Position numbers and translations under genes: made by a program
Source of the DNA: Rhodanobacter thiooxydans
Lineage (GTDB): Bacteria; Pseudomonadota; Gammaproteobacteria; Xanthomonadales; Rhodanobacteraceae
Direction of reading: 5' to 3'
Assembly: GCF_030291135.1 (NCBI RefSeq)
Contig: NZ_CP127409.1
Coordinates: forward strand, 620,001-684,000
Length of the DNA: 64,000 bases
In this document: in pieces, positions 1 through 9,720 of the stretch
Layout of the letters: each line of letters opens with the position of its first letter
How positions within the stretch are numbered: position 1 is the stretch's first letter
Notes under the pieces: model-generated
Told to the model about the DNA's origin: nothing
Database searches by the model: none
The model's input: the letters and a program-made list of their open reading frames with translations, nothing else

Positions 1-456
1 GGCGAGCAGGGCAGGAGCGGCAAGCAGGATGCGAAGGATCAGTCATCCACATCGAAGAACGCCGAGCCGTCCGGCCAGCCGGGCCAGGACGGCAAGTCGC
101 AGCAGGATCCGTCCGGCAACAACGCATCGCAGCAGGGCAAGTCCGAGCAGGGCGTCGCCGGTCAACCCAAACCGCAGACCGCGCAGCAGCAGGCCGAGCA
201 GAAGGCGCAAGCGGAACAGGCGCGACAGGCGTTGAAGCAGCAGATGGACGCCGCGTTGGCGAAACCGGGCGACAGCAAGGCCGGGCACCAGCTCGGCGCG
301 CTGGCCAAGGACGACCCGCAGGCGAAGTTGCCGGCCGACCTGCGCCACGCCCTGCAGCGCGTGCCGGATGATCCCGGCGCGCTGCTGCGGCGCAAGTTCG
401 AACTGGAATACCAGCAGCGCCACGGCGGCGCGCCGAGCGAGGATCAACAGCCGTGA
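1..456 (+). CDS. C-terminal fragment of a BatB/BatC-like (VWA/TPR) protein
   Basis: Open reading frame entering from the left edge and ending at TGA 454-456. The first ~75 visible residues are low-complexity, rich in Gln, Gly, Ser, Lys and Ala. A short charged alpha-helical tail follows. No VWA or TPR motif is in the visible part; the assignment rests on the next gene being batD, because in Xanthomonadales batD follows a VWA-TPR gene with such a disordered Gln-rich C-terminus. Its stop overlaps the batD start by 4 nt (GTGA), so the two are translationally coupled. Confidence 0.6.
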   Translation, partial: GEQGRSGKQDAKDQSSTSKNAEPSGQPGQDGKSQQDPSGNNASQQGKSEQGVAGQPKPQTAQQQAEQKAQAEQARQALKQQMDAALAKPGDSKAGHQLGALAKDDPQAKLPADLRHALQRVPDDPGALLRRKFELEYQQRHGGAPSEDQQP

Positions 457-2147
457 AGTTCCGACATGTCGTGTGCAGCTGCCTGTTGATGCTGGCGTCG
501 ATTCCGGCGCTGGCCAGTGCGGCCGCGGTGACCGCCACGCTGGACCGCGACCACGTGCAACTGGGCGAGACGGTGACGCTCAACGTGCGCGTGCAGGGCG
601 ACACCGGCGGCGTCGTCGCACCCGATCTGCGCGCGCTGAACCAGGATTTCCAGCTGCTCGGCACCTCGCAGAACAACAGCCTCAGCATCATCAACGGCAA
701 GGCCAGCTCGGAACTGACCTTCGGCGTGGCGCTGCGGCCGCGCCACGTCGGCGTGCTGCAGATCCCCGCGCTGAGCGTGGCCGGCGGCCGCACCGCGCCG
801 CTGCAGCTCACCGTGACCGCGCCGGACCCGGCCGCCGCCGCTGCCACCCAGCGCGACGTCTTCATGGAATCGCAGGTCGAGCCGGCGCACGGCTACGTCG
901 GCCAGCAACTGACCTACGTGGTGCGCCTGTACTACGCCAACCGCATCGGCGGCGACGCGCCGTCACCGCCGCAGGCCGACGGCGTGGAAGTCAGCGCGCT
1001 CGGCAAGGGCCTGAACTACGACGCGGAGCGTGGTGGTCGTACCTATCACGTGCTGGAACAACGCTACGCGCTGATCCCGCAGCACGCCGGGCAGATCGAG
1101 ATCCCTCCGGTGGATTTCCAGGGCGAGGCCGCCGATCCGCGCGACCCCAACAGCTTTTTTGGCGCCACCGTGCCGGTCAGCGCCAGCGCGCCCGCGCAGA
1201 CCATCGAGGTGAAACCGGCGCCGGCCGACTGGGGCGGCAGCGCGTGGTTGCCGGCACGCCAGCTGAGCCTGAGTCTGGACGGCTGGCCCACCGCGCGGGA
1301 TGCGTCGCCGCGGGTCGGCCAGCCACTGAACCTGACCATGACCCTTGAAGCCACCGGCCTGTCGTACGAGGCGCTGCCGGCGCTGAGCCTGCCGCCGCTG
1401 GACGGCGCCACGGTGTACCCGGACAAGCCGGTCACCGGCAACCGCCAGGACGGCCAGTGGATCATCGGTCGGCGCCAGCAGTCGTTCGCGATCGTGCCCG
1501 AACGCGCCGGCACGCTGACCATTCCCGCCACCACGCTGAAGTGGTGGAACGTGCTGACCGACAAGATGGAAGTGGCGCAGATCCCCGCGCACAGCGTCAG
1601 CGTGCTGCCGGCGATCGGTGCGGCGGCCACGCCGGCACCCGCCGCAACGGCGCAGGTGCATGACGAGGTGGCTGCATCACCTGGCCTTGCCGCCGCGCCG
1701 GCATCCACGCCCTGGCGCTGGATTGCGCTGGCCAGCCTCGGCCTGTGGCTGCTCAGCGCGCTGACCTGGTGGTTGTGGCGGCGCCGTCGCCGCGTTCCGT
1801 CGGCGACACCGCCGGCCGCAGCGCGCACCTCGGCGCGCAACAGCCAGCTGGCCTTCCTCGCCGCGGCACGCGGTGGCGACCCGGCCGCGCAGGTACACAG
1901 CCTGCTGGCCTGGGCGCGGGCGGAGCGGCCGGCGATCCAGCATCTGGGCGAGCTGGCCGCAGCGCTCGACGATGCCGCGCAACGCGCCGCCATCGACGCG
2001 CTGCAGCAGCGTCGTTACGCCGGCGCGCCGGCGCCGGATGCCGGCACGAACCTGGCCGAGGCGTTCAAGCGCGGCTTTGCCTGGCGTGCCGCGGCAGCCA
2101 GCGAGGACTCCGGGTTGCCGCCGCTGTATCCGTTCAAGCTGCATTGA
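453..2147 (+). CDS. batD: BatD-like aerotolerance protein
   Basis: 564 aa, GTG start overlapping the upstream stop. N-terminal signal peptide (about residues 1-24, ending ALASA), then Ig-like beta-rich repeats typical of the BatD / 'oxygen tolerance' family (VTLNVRVQGDTGG; a second repeat starting near residue 260). One transmembrane helix lies near residue 425 (WRWIALASLGLWLLSAL), followed by an Arg-rich stop-transfer and a cytoplasmic alpha-helical tail. The family acts at the inner membrane with MoxR ATPases and VWA proteins; its exact role is unsettled. Last gene of its operon; a minus-strand gene follows after 50 bp. Confidence 0.85.
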   Translation: MKFRHVVCSCLLMLASIPALASAAAVTATLDRDHVQLGETVTLNVRVQGDTGGVVAPDLRALNQDFQLLGTSQNNSLSIINGKASSELTFGVALRPRHVGVLQIPALSVAGGRTAPLQLTVTAPDPAAAAATQRDVFMESQVEPAHGYVGQQLTYVVRLYYANRIGGDAPSPPQADGVEVSALGKGLNYDAERGGRTYHVLEQRYALIPQHAGQIEIPPVDFQGEAADPRDPNSFFGATVPVSASAPAQTIEVKPAPADWGGSAWLPARQLSLSLDGWPTARDASPRVGQPLNLTMTLEATGLSYEALPALSLPPLDGATVYPDKPVTGNRQDGQWIIGRRQQSFAIVPERAGTLTIPATTLKWWNVLTDKMEVAQIPAHSVSVLPAIGAAATPAPAATAQVHDEVAASPGLAAAPASTPWRWIALASLGLWLLSALTWWLWRRRRRVPSATPPAAARTSARNSQLAFLAAARGGDPAAQVHSLLAWARAERPAIQHLGELAAALDDAAQRAAIDALQQRRYAGAPAPDAGTNLAEAFKRGFAWRAAAASEDSGLPPLYPFKLH

Positions 2148-2196
2148 GCGGCTTGCGCTGCGGGGCACTGCCGCGCCTGGTCGGGGCCGTGTCCGC

Positions 2197-2718
2197 CTAT
2201 GGCGCCAGCGCCTGCTGAAACACCGCGCGCATGGCGTCGCTGAAGCAGCACAGCGTCACCTCGATGTCGTCGTCCGCAGCAGCCAGCGCGTCGCGCAATG
2301 TGGCCACCGCCACCGCGGCGGCCTGCGCGGCGGGGTAGCCGTAGATGCCGCAGCTGATCGCCGGAAACGCGATCGTGCGCAGCGCCCGTTCGCGCAGCAG
2401 GCGCAGCGCGTTGCGGTGGCAACGCGCCAGCAATTCGGCTTCGCCCTCGTCGCCGCCGTGCCAGACCGGACCGACCGTGTGGATCACCCAGCGCGCGGGC
2501 AGCGCGAAGCCGGGCGTGATGCGCGCCTCGCCGGTGGGGCAGCGTACGCCGGGGACGGTTTCGGGCAGCGCGCGGCAGGCCTTGAGCAGCGCCGGCCCGG
2601 CGGCGCGGTGGATCGCGCCGTCCACGCCACCGCCGCCGAGCAGGCCGGGGCTGGCCGCGTTGACGATGGCGTCCGGCGCCAGGCGGGTGATGTCGGCATG
2701 AATGACTTCGATGGGCAT
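2197..2718 (-). CDS. Macro-domain protein (O-acetyl-ADP-ribose deacetylase type)
   Basis: 173 aa. I chose the start at [11 protein letters not shown] because this matches the usual start of single-domain macro proteins; the frame is open far upstream but that is antisense to marR. Motifs seen: [26 protein letters not shown] (ADP-ribose loop, catalytic Asn/Asp region; positions about 21-46) and [11 protein letters not shown] (second ligand loop). The family (MacroD/YmdB-like) removes ADP-ribose from O-acetyl-ADP-ribose and from mono-ADP-ribosylated proteins. It stands alone, divergent from the MarR gene, with about 60 bp between the starts. Confidence 0.9.
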   Translation of the reverse strand: MPIEVIHADITRLAPDAIVNAASPGLLGGGGVDGAIHRAAGPALLKACRALPETVPGVRCPTGEARITPGFALPARWVIHTVGPVWHGGDEGEAELLARCHRNALRLLRERALRTIAFPAISCGIYGYPAAQAAAVAVATLRDALAAADDDIEVTLCCFSDAMRAVFQQALAP

Positions 2719-2778
2719 GGATCGGCGGCTTACCTTATGCTTCGGGCAGGCATTGGCGCGGCGGAGCGGCAACGGATC

Positions 2779-3231
2779 ATGGCGAAAACGGAAGACCTTT
2801 CCTTCGGCTACCTGCTCAGCGACGTGACCTTGCTGTTCCGCAAGCACTTCGACCGGCGCGCGGTGAAATTCGGGCTGACCCGCGCGCAATGGCGTGCGAC
2901 CAAGGTGTTGTACCACCGCGAAGGCCTGCGGCAAACCGAGCTGGCCGAGTTCCTGGAAATGGAGCCGATCGCGGTGGGCCGGGTGATCGACCGGCTGCAG
3001 GCGGCCGGCTTCGTCGAGCGCCGGCCGGACCCGAAGGACCGGCGCGCCTGGCGGCTGTACGTCACCGAGCAGGCGCGGGTGATCGTCGGTGACATGGAGA
3101 TCATCGCGCGCGAACTGCGCAAGGATGCCACCCGTGGCATCGACCACGACGAGCTACAGCAGGCACTGGCGGTGATCGGCCGGATCAAGGACAACCTGCT
3201 GGCGCTGGAGCAGGGTGACGGCACGCCGTGA
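2779..3231 (+). CDS. MarR-family transcriptional regulator
   Basis: 150 aa winged-helix protein. The wHTH is seen at residues about 45-100 ([37 protein letters not shown], wing [19 protein letters not shown]). The DxRxxxxxLT-type wing motif is typical of MarR. An alternative ATG lies 42 nt upstream; the chosen start gives standard MarR length. It sits just upstream of an RND efflux pair on the same strand, a common arrangement in which MarR represses the pump. That regulation is inference here. Confidence 0.88.
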   Translation: MAKTEDLSFGYLLSDVTLLFRKHFDRRAVKFGLTRAQWRATKVLYHREGLRQTELAEFLEMEPIAVGRVIDRLQAAGFVERRPDPKDRRAWRLYVTEQARVIVGDMEIIARELRKDATRGIDHDELQQALAVIGRIKDNLLALEQGDGTP

Positions 3232-3245
3232 TGCGCACCTGCGGC

Positions 3246-3261
3246 GGCACTGGCCAGTGCC
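3246..3261. promoter_or_regulatory. 16-bp perfect palindrome between marR and the efflux operon
   Basis: GGCACTGGCCAGTGCC is a perfect dyad 15 bp after the marR stop. A second dyad-rich block, CCGCGG-AAT-CCGCGG, follows at 3280-3294. Either could be a MarR-type operator for the pump operon or a short intrinsic hairpin at the end of marR. No T-tract follows, so a terminator is less likely. The sequence alone does not decide. Confidence 0.35.
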
Positions 3262-3453
3262 ATAGGTTGGGGTCGTGCACCGCGGAATCCGCGGCATAGT
3301 GGATGCCTGGCGTGTCTTGCGGGGGTCAACCTGACGCCGTCACACACGTTGTAACGAGCTTGGTGCATGGTCACCGGCCCTGCGGTTCCCCGACCGCGCA
3401 AGAACCCCGCCATCGCCACCGCGCGTGGCGCGAAGATCGAGAAGTCCCCGCGC

Positions 3454-4566
3454 ATGTCCTGGAAAAAAATCGTCCTTGTGGTGGCCGTCCTGCTGGCGAT
3501 CGCGCTTGCCATGCACTTTCGGCGCGGCTCCGGCGACAGCAGCAAGGCCGTCAGGACGCCGGCAGCGGTGCCGGTGGAGGTGGCCAGCGCCATCCGGGGC
3601 GACGTCGAACTGTCGTTGAAGCTGGTCGGCCGGGTCGAGGCGTGGTCGACGGTGAGCCTGCGCGCGCGGGTCTCCGGCCAGCTGCAGTCGCTGTCGTTCA
3701 CGCCCGGTGCGCTGGTGCGCAAGGGCAGCGTGCTGGCGCAGATCGACCCGCGCCTGCTGCAGGCGCAGCTGGACCAGGCGCGCGGCAGCGTGGCGCGCGA
3801 CCAGGCGCTGTTGCAGAAGGCGCAGGCCGACCAGCGGCGCTATGCCGACATGCTGGCCAGGGGTTTCGTCTCGAAGGCGGACTACGACCTGTACCAGGCC
3901 AACCTGGCGGTGGCCCGCGCCACCTTGCAGAGCGACCGCGCCGCGCAGGAACTGGCGCAGACCCAGCTCGACTACGCGCGCATCGTCGCCCCGTTCGACG
4001 GCATCGCCGGCGCGCCGCTGGTGTGGCCCGGCGCGCAGATCAGCGCCGACAGCACCGACATCGTGGTGCTCAACCAGGTCGAGCCGGTGCGCGTGGCGTT
4101 CAACATCCCCGAGGACAGCCTGCCCGCCGTGCGCGTCGCGCAGGCCAGCGGTGCGATCGTCGTGCAGGTGACCGTCTCCGGCGACCACGGCACGCCGCTG
4201 GCCGGCACGCTGGAATTCATCGACAACGCGGTCGACGCCACGACTGGCACCATCGTGCTGAAGGCACGCTTCGACAACGCCGAACACCGGCTCACGCCCG
4301 GCCAGTTCGTGCAGGTAAGCCTGCCCACCACGCGCCTGGCCGGCGTGGTCAGCGTGCCGGTGCATGCGCTGCAGAGTTCCAGCAGCGGCAGCTTCGTGTT
4401 CGTGCTCGGTGCCGACGGCAAGGTGCAGCAGCGCTACGTCACCCCCGGCCCGACCAGCGCCGGGCGCACCGTCATCGACAAGGGCCTGAAAGCCGGCGAA
4501 CAGGTGGTGACCGAAGGCCAGATGCTGCTGGTCGACGGCAGCGCCGCCACCGTCAAGCGGGGCTGA
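3454..4566 (+). CDS. RND efflux periplasmic adaptor (MdtA/AcrA type)
   Basis: 370 aa from MSWKKIVLV; an ATG at 3367 would add 29 residues ahead of the membrane anchor and looks non-native. N-terminal signal anchor (residues 3-16), a barrel-sandwich/lipoyl half near LRARVSGQLQSLSF (about 66-79), a coiled-coil hairpin (Ala/Gln-rich, ~100-170), the second lipoyl half around APFDGIAGAPLV, then beta-barrel and membrane-proximal domains. It links the inner-membrane pump to an outer-membrane channel. No TolC-like gene follows, so the channel must be encoded elsewhere. The permease starts 4 bp after this stop. Confidence 0.9.
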   Translation: MSWKKIVLVVAVLLAIALAMHFRRGSGDSSKAVRTPAAVPVEVASAIRGDVELSLKLVGRVEAWSTVSLRARVSGQLQSLSFTPGALVRKGSVLAQIDPRLLQAQLDQARGSVARDQALLQKAQADQRRYADMLARGFVSKADYDLYQANLAVARATLQSDRAAQELAQTQLDYARIVAPFDGIAGAPLVWPGAQISADSTDIVVLNQVEPVRVAFNIPEDSLPAVRVAQASGAIVVQVTVSGDHGTPLAGTLEFIDNAVDATTGTIVLKARFDNAEHRLTPGQFVQVSLPTTRLAGVVSVPVHALQSSSSGSFVFVLGADGKVQQRYVTPGPTSAGRTVIDKGLKAGEQVVTEGQMLLVDGSAATVKRG

Positions 4567-4570
4567 GCCG

Positions 4571-7500
4571 ATGAACATTCCCGAGCTCTGCATCCGCCGC
4601 CCGGTGATGACCACGCTGTTGATGACGGCGCTGCTGGTGTTCGGCATCGTCGCCTATCCGCAGCTGCCGGTGAACGAGCTGCCGAACGTCGACTTCCCCA
4701 CCATCAGCATCAGCGCGAATCTCCCGGGCGCCTCGCCGGAAACGATGGCGTCGGCGGTGGCCACGCCGCTGGAAGGGCGGCTGTCGACCATCGCCGGGAT
4801 CAGCTCGATGAGCTCGACCAGCGCGCTGGGCTCCACCTCGATCACGCTGAGCTTCGAGCTGGACCGCAACATCGACGCGGCAGCGCAGGACGTGCAGGCG
4901 GCGATCTCCTCGGCGCTACGCCAGCTGCCGAAGGAAATGACCACGCCGCCCACCTTCCGCAAGGTCAACCCGGCCGACGCGGCGATCCTGTACCTGGCGA
5001 TGAGTTCGTCGACGATGCCGCTGACCCAGGTCGACGAGTACGCCGAGACCGAGCTGGCGCAGCAGTTGTCGATGATCGACGGCGTGGCGCAGGTGAACGT
5101 GTACGGCTCGCAGAAATACGCGGTGCGGATCAGCGTGGACCCGGACCGGCTGGCAGCCAGCGGCATCGGCATCGACCAGGTGCAGAACGCGATCGCCGAC
5201 GCCAACGTCAACCAGTCCACCGGCTCGCTGTACGGCAAGCGCCAGCAGCTGCCGATCCGCAGCGACGGCCAGCTGCTGCGCGCGGCCGCCTACAACGACG
5301 TAGTGGTGGCGTACCGCAACGGCGCGCCGGTGCACGTGGGCGACATCGGCACGGCGCGCGACAGCGTGCAGGACGACCAGCGCGTCAGCTCGTACAACGG
5401 CAAGCAGGCGATCGTGCTGGCGATCCAGCGCCAGCCCGGCGCGAACACGGTGGCCACGGTGGACCGGATCAAGGCGGTGCTGCCCAGCTTCCGCGCCGGG
5501 CTGCCGCCGTCGATCACGCTGGACACGCTGTACGACCGCTCGCAGTCGATCCGCGACTCGGTCGACGACGTGCAGTTCACCCTGCTGCTGGCCGGTGCGC
5601 TGGTGGTGTTCGTGATCTACCTGTTCCTCGGCAACCTGTCGGCCACGCTGATTCCGGCGGTGGCGCTGCCGATCTCGGTGCTGGGCACGTTCGGCGTGAT
5701 GTACGCGCTGGGTTACAGCCTGGACAATCTCTCGCTGCTGGCACTGACCCTGGCGGTCGGCTTCGTGGTGGACGACGCGATCGTGATGCTGGAGAACATC
5801 GTGCGCCACATGGAGGCGGGCGTGCCGCCGTACGAGGCGGCACTACAGGGCGCCGGCGAGGTCGGCTTCACCATCTTCTCGATGACGCTGTCGCTGATCG
5901 CGGTGTTCATCCCGGTGATGTTCATGGGCGGCATCGTGGGCCGGCTGTTCCACGAGTTCGCAGTGGTGATCAGCGTAGCGATCCTGATTTCCGGCATCGT
6001 CGCGATCACGCTGACGCCGATGCTGTGCAGCCGCTTCGTCAAGGCGCACGACCATGACAGGAAAAACTGGCTGATCGCCGGCTTCGACCGCGGCTTCAGC
6101 GCCGTGCAGCGTGGTTACGCGGACAGCCTGCGCTGGTGCATGGAGCGCCCGCGGCTGGTGCTGGCCGCTTTCGGCGTGAGCCTGCTGGCCACCGCGCTGC
6201 TGTTCTATGTCGCGCCGAAGGATTTCATCCCGGCTGGCGACAGCGGCCAGTTGCGCATCAACACGGAAGGACCGGAGGACGTGTCGTTCGAGGGCATGCT
6301 GGCGCGCCAGCAGCAACTGGTCGACATCGTGGCGAAGGATCCGAACATCGCCGGCTACATGTCCACCGTGGGCGCGGGCGGCGCGCGCAGCACGATCAAC
6401 AACGGTTCGATCCTGCTGCTGCTGAAGCCGGCGCACCAGCGCAAGCTCGGTCCGGACGGCATCATCCAGGAATTGCGGCCGAAGCTGGCGACGGTGGCGG
6501 GCATCCGCAGCTACATCCAGAACGCGCCGGCGATCCAGATCGGCGGGCGGCAATCCAAGGCGCAATACCAGTACACGCTGCAGTCGGTGAACCTCGACCA
6601 GTTGTACGAGTGGAGCGGCAAGGTGACCCGCGCGTTTGCCGCGCTGCCGGGTTTCGAGGACGTCACCAACGACCTGGATCTCAATAGCCCGTCGATCGTG
6701 GTCAAGGTCGACCGCGCCAAGCTGGCGCCGCTGGGGTTGACCATGGCGCAGGTGCAGACCGCGCTGGGCATCGGCTTCGGCGAGAACCAGGTTTCCACCA
6801 TCTACGGTTCGTCCACCCAGTACTGGGTGATCCTGCAGGTCGAACGCAGGCTGCAGAACGACCCGGCGGTGCTGTCGCAGCTGTACGTCACCTCGAACCG
6901 CGGCAGCCTGGTCCCGCTGAGCGCGGTGGCGAGTTTCGCCCGCGAGCCGCAGGCGCTGACGGTGAACCACCAGGGCCAGCTGCCGGCGGTGACGGTGTCG
7001 TTCAACCTGGCGCCTGGCGTGTCCCTCAGCGACGCGGTGGCCAGCATCGACGGCGCGCTGGGCAAGCTGGGCCTGCCGGCCACCATCAGCGGCAGCGTGC
7101 AGGGCACCGCGCAGGCGTTCCAGCAATCCCTGCAGGGCATGGGCATGCTGTTGCTGCTGGCAGTGTTCGTGATCTACCTGGTGCTGGGCATCCTGTACGA
7201 GAGCTTCATCCATCCACTGACCATCCTGTCCGGCCTGCCGGCGGCCGCGGTCGGCGCGCTGCTGACCCTGGTGATCTTCCACGCCTCGCTGGACCTGTTC
7301 GCCTTCGTCGGCATCGTGATGCTGATCGGCATCGTCAAGAAGAACGCGATCATGCTGATCGACTTCGCGCTGGAGCGGCAGCGCGAGGAAGGCATGGCGC
7401 CGGCGCAGGCGATCGCCGATGCCTGCCGCGTGCGCTTCCGCCCGATCATGATGACCACCATGGCGGCGATGGCCGGCACCCTGCCGATTGCGCTGGGCAT

Positions 7501-7663
7501 CGGCGCGGGCGCCGAAGTGCGTCGCTCGCTGGGCCTGGCGGTGGTCGGCGGCCTGCTGTTCTCGCAGGTGCTCACGTTGTACCTGACGCCGGTGATCTAC
7601 CTGTGGATGGACCAGCTGCAGCAGCGTTTCCGGCGCACGGGCCGGACGTCGCCGGCGCGCTAG
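4571..7663 (+). CDS. RND efflux permease (MdtB/MdtC/AcrB family)
   Basis: 1030 aa, full length for the HAE1 family. The N-terminus IPELCIRRPVMTTLLM is the first transmembrane helix, followed by the porter domain and a 6-helix block. Proton-relay aspartates are seen in TM4 (LAVGFVVDDAIVMLENI, about residues 395-411). The second repeat shows VGIVMLIGIVKKNAIMLIDFA, and motif GAGAEVRRSLGLAVVGGLL lies near the C-terminus. It exports drugs or other amphiphiles by proton antiport; the substrate cannot be read from sequence. Second gene of a two-gene efflux operon. Confidence 0.93.
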   Translation: MNIPELCIRRPVMTTLLMTALLVFGIVAYPQLPVNELPNVDFPTISISANLPGASPETMASAVATPLEGRLSTIAGISSMSSTSALGSTSITLSFELDRNIDAAAQDVQAAISSALRQLPKEMTTPPTFRKVNPADAAILYLAMSSSTMPLTQVDEYAETELAQQLSMIDGVAQVNVYGSQKYAVRISVDPDRLAASGIGIDQVQNAIADANVNQSTGSLYGKRQQLPIRSDGQLLRAAAYNDVVVAYRNGAPVHVGDIGTARDSVQDDQRVSSYNGKQAIVLAIQRQPGANTVATVDRIKAVLPSFRAGLPPSITLDTLYDRSQSIRDSVDDVQFTLLLAGALVVFVIYLFLGNLSATLIPAVALPISVLGTFGVMYALGYSLDNLSLLALTLAVGFVVDDAIVMLENIVRHMEAGVPPYEAALQGAGEVGFTIFSMTLSLIAVFIPVMFMGGIVGRLFHEFAVVISVAILISGIVAITLTPMLCSRFVKAHDHDRKNWLIAGFDRGFSAVQRGYADSLRWCMERPRLVLAAFGVSLLATALLFYVAPKDFIPAGDSGQLRINTEGPEDVSFEGMLARQQQLVDIVAKDPNIAGYMSTVGAGGARSTINNGSILLLLKPAHQRKLGPDGIIQELRPKLATVAGIRSYIQNAPAIQIGGRQSKAQYQYTLQSVNLDQLYEWSGKVTRAFAALPGFEDVTNDLDLNSPSIVVKVDRAKLAPLGLTMAQVQTALGIGFGENQVSTIYGSSTQYWVILQVERRLQNDPAVLSQLYVTSNRGSLVPLSAVASFAREPQALTVNHQGQLPAVTVSFNLAPGVSLSDAVASIDGALGKLGLPATISGSVQGTAQAFQQSLQGMGMLLLLAVFVIYLVLGILYESFIHPLTILSGLPAAAVGALLTLVIFHASLDLFAFVGIVMLIGIVKKNAIMLIDFALERQREEGMAPAQAIADACRVRFRPIMMTTMAAMAGTLPIALGIGAGAEVRRSLGLAVVGGLLFSQVLTLYLTPVIYLWMDQLQQRFRRTGRTSPAR

Positions 7664-7721
7664 CTTGCGGCGTCCGGCCGCCCGCGACTAGGCTGGCCGC
7701 TCCGTCATCGAGGGAGCGGAC

Positions 7722-8105
7722 ATGCGCAGCCTGGGCACGATCGCCACCGTATTCGCCGCCGCCAGCGTGGCCGCCTGTGTCCATGCCGGCACCCCCGTGT
7801 CGATGGACGCCGCCGCGCTGCAGGCCTGGGCCGGCAAGCCGTGGGACAAGGCCGCGCTGATGCACACCACGGTCGAGGTGGGCCGCTACCGCGGCGTGCC
7901 GGTGATGGCCGAGCACCCCTGTTCGGACGTCTGCCCGCAATACACCGTGCGCATCATCCACTACTAGCTGCCGCCGGGCACCTCGTGCGCCGAGGCGGGT
8001 GGCGTGGAGAAGGAAGTGCTGGTGCCGATCGCGATCACGGTGATGTCGAAGACGTTCTGCGTGCCCGAGCCGCTGGTGGCCTCGGGGGCGTACTACGCGA
8101 AGTAA
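7722..8105 (+). pseudogene. Small lipoprotein gene interrupted by an in-frame TAG
   Basis: The frame starts at ATG 7722 with a lipoprotein signal (lipobox VAAC at residues ~16-19). It runs 81 codons to TAG at 7965-7967, then stays open for 45 more codons to TAA 8103-8105. Both parts look like one protein: hydrophobic-strand character and Cys residues continue after the stop (SDVCPQYT before; PPGTSCAEAGG and SKTFCVPEP after), with no shift in base composition. Most likely a recent nonsense mutation or an assembly error. I do not recognise the family. The 81-aa product could still be made. Confidence 0.6.
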
Positions 8106-8114
8106 CCTGGCCAT

Positions 8115-8144
8115 GCTCCCTCCCCTGCGGGCAGGGGAGGGAGC
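8115..8144. repeat. Palindromic repeat (GCAGGGGAGGG family), single copy
   Basis: GCTCCCTCCCCTGC / GCAGGGGAGGGAGC form a near-perfect hairpin with a tiny loop, 7 bp from the 3' end of the M28 peptidase gene. It is the first of a family seen at least eight times in the window, mostly at the 3' ends of genes, which is REP-like behaviour. Confidence 0.8.
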
Positions 8145-8151
8145 CCAGCTT

Positions 8152-9585
8152 TTACTCGCCGGCGCCGTCCTTCGCGAACGCACCAGGTGCGGAGCCGAAG
8201 TCGCCGCTGGCCTGGGCGGCCATGTAGGAGAACGCTGCGTACACCGCCACGTTCTGCGCCAGTTCCTTCGGGTCGATCTTGTCCAGCGTGTCGTTCGGGG
8301 TGTGGTGCCAGTCGAAGTACTTCGTGCCGTCCTGGGTCAGCGACAGCGCGGCCATGCCCTTGGCGTGCATCTGCGACAGGTCCGAACCGCCGCCGCCGGG
8401 GCGCGTGGCGTCGTAGGCCACGCCGACCGGCTCCAGCACCTTGGCGATCTGGCCGATCGCGTCGCGCGCCGCGGGCTTCACGCTGGCGCTCATGCGCCAG
8501 ATCGGGCCGGCGCCGAAGTCGGACTCGGTGCCGAGCTGGAACTTCGCCACCTCGGCGCCGTGCTTGTCGGCGTAGGCGCGGCCGCCCCACAGGCCCATCT
8601 CCTCGTTGGCGAAGGCGATCACCCGGATCGTGCGGTCCGGCCGCTGCGGCAGGTCGCGGATCAGCTTGCCGGCGGCCATCGCGATGGCCACGCCGGCGCC
8701 GTCGTCGATCGCGCCGGTGCCCAGGTCCCACGAGTCGAGGTGGCCGCCGATGGCGACCACTTGCTTCGGATACTTGCGGCCGGTGATCTCGCCGATCACG
8801 TTGGCACCGGTGTACTCGCCGGTGATGCCGCAGTCGAGGTCGAGCTTCAGCGTGACCGGCTTGCCGTAGGCGAGCACGCGGGTGAGCTGGTCGGCGTCGG
8901 GGTTGGCCAACGCGGCGGCGGGGATCGCCTTGGCCGGGTCGCGGAAGCCGGTGACGCCGGTGTGCGGCGCGCGCTCGTGCGCGTCAGTGCCGGCCGAGCG
9001 CAGCAGGTAGGCGGCGGCGCCCTTTTCCGCGGCGATCACCGCGCCCATCGTGCGCACGGCCGAACCCATGCCGTAGCCGTGGCCGTCCTTCGCGCGCTCC
9101 ATGCGGTAGTCGACGTAGACGATCCGCCCCTTGATGCTGGCGGGGTCGGCTGCCTTCAGCGCATCCAGCGTGTCGAACTTCACCACCTCAGCGCTCAGCC
9201 CGCCCTTCGGCGTGCCGGCCGAATAACCCAGCGCGGTCAGCGTCAGCGGCTGCGGGAACGGCGCCACGATCGCGGCGTGCTCGCTGCGGCGCACCCACAG
9301 CGGATAGGTCACCGGCTCGGTGTAGACCTTGTCGTAGCCGAGCTCCTTGAACTTGGCCACGGCCCAGTCGACCGCGCGCCGATCGGCCTCGCTGCCGGCC
9401 AGGCGCGCGCCGACCTCGGTGGTCAGCGAGGCGGTGACCTTGTACGCGGTGTCGTCGTGCAGCGCCTGGTCGCGCAGCTGTTCGGCCGTCTTTACGGCCG
9501 CGGCGGGAATCGTGGTGGTGGCGGCGCTGGCGATGCCGCTGGCCAGCAGGCCGGCGGCGAGCAGGGTGAGGGGAAGACGGCGCAT
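8152..9585 (-). CDS. Secreted M28-family zinc aminopeptidase
   Basis: 477 aa with a cleavable signal peptide (residues 1-21, ending GIASA). A PA-type insert domain occupies roughly 130-240. The M28 catalytic core follows with all metal-site motifs: GGHLDSWDLG (His, Asp), GAIDDGAGVA (bridging Asp), ANEEMGLWGG (catalytic Glu), GTESDFG (Asp) and DWHHTPNDT (second His). An active di-zinc exopeptidase in the periplasm or outside the cell is expected. Stand-alone gene, ending beside a palindromic repeat. Confidence 0.93.
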   Translation of the reverse strand: MRRLPLTLLAAGLLASGIASAATTTIPAAAVKTAEQLRDQALHDDTAYKVTASLTTEVGARLAGSEADRRAVDWAVAKFKELGYDKVYTEPVTYPLWVRRSEHAAIVAPFPQPLTLTALGYSAGTPKGGLSAEVVKFDTLDALKAADPASIKGRIVYVDYRMERAKDGHGYGMGSAVRTMGAVIAAEKGAAAYLLRSAGTDAHERAPHTGVTGFRDPAKAIPAAALANPDADQLTRVLAYGKPVTLKLDLDCGITGEYTGANVIGEITGRKYPKQVVAIGGHLDSWDLGTGAIDDGAGVAIAMAAGKLIRDLPQRPDRTIRVIAFANEEMGLWGGRAYADKHGAEVAKFQLGTESDFGAGPIWRMSASVKPAARDAIGQIAKVLEPVGVAYDATRPGGGGSDLSQMHAKGMAALSLTQDGTKYFDWHHTPNDTLDKIDPKELAQNVAVYAAFSYMAAQASGDFGSAPGAFAKDGAGE

Positions 9586-9665
9586 CGGGGGACTCCGCGT
9601 GGGAAACCCCGATTATGGCGTGGCTGCCGGTTGCCGCTTAGGCCAGAAGTCATGGGTGGCGGAGT

Positions 9666-9704
9666 GCGGCTTCGCAGGGCGGGCATTGCATGCCCTGCGA
9701 AGCC
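9666..9704. terminator. 14-bp stem hairpin between mscL and the M28 gene
   Basis: CGGCTTCGCAGGGC pairs perfectly with GCCCTGCGAAGCCG across an 11-nt spacer, 17 bp downstream of the mscL stop. There is no T-tract, so it may act as an mRNA 3'-end stabiliser as much as a terminator. Confidence 0.5.
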
Positions 9705-9720
9705 GGTAATCGCCGTTCGG

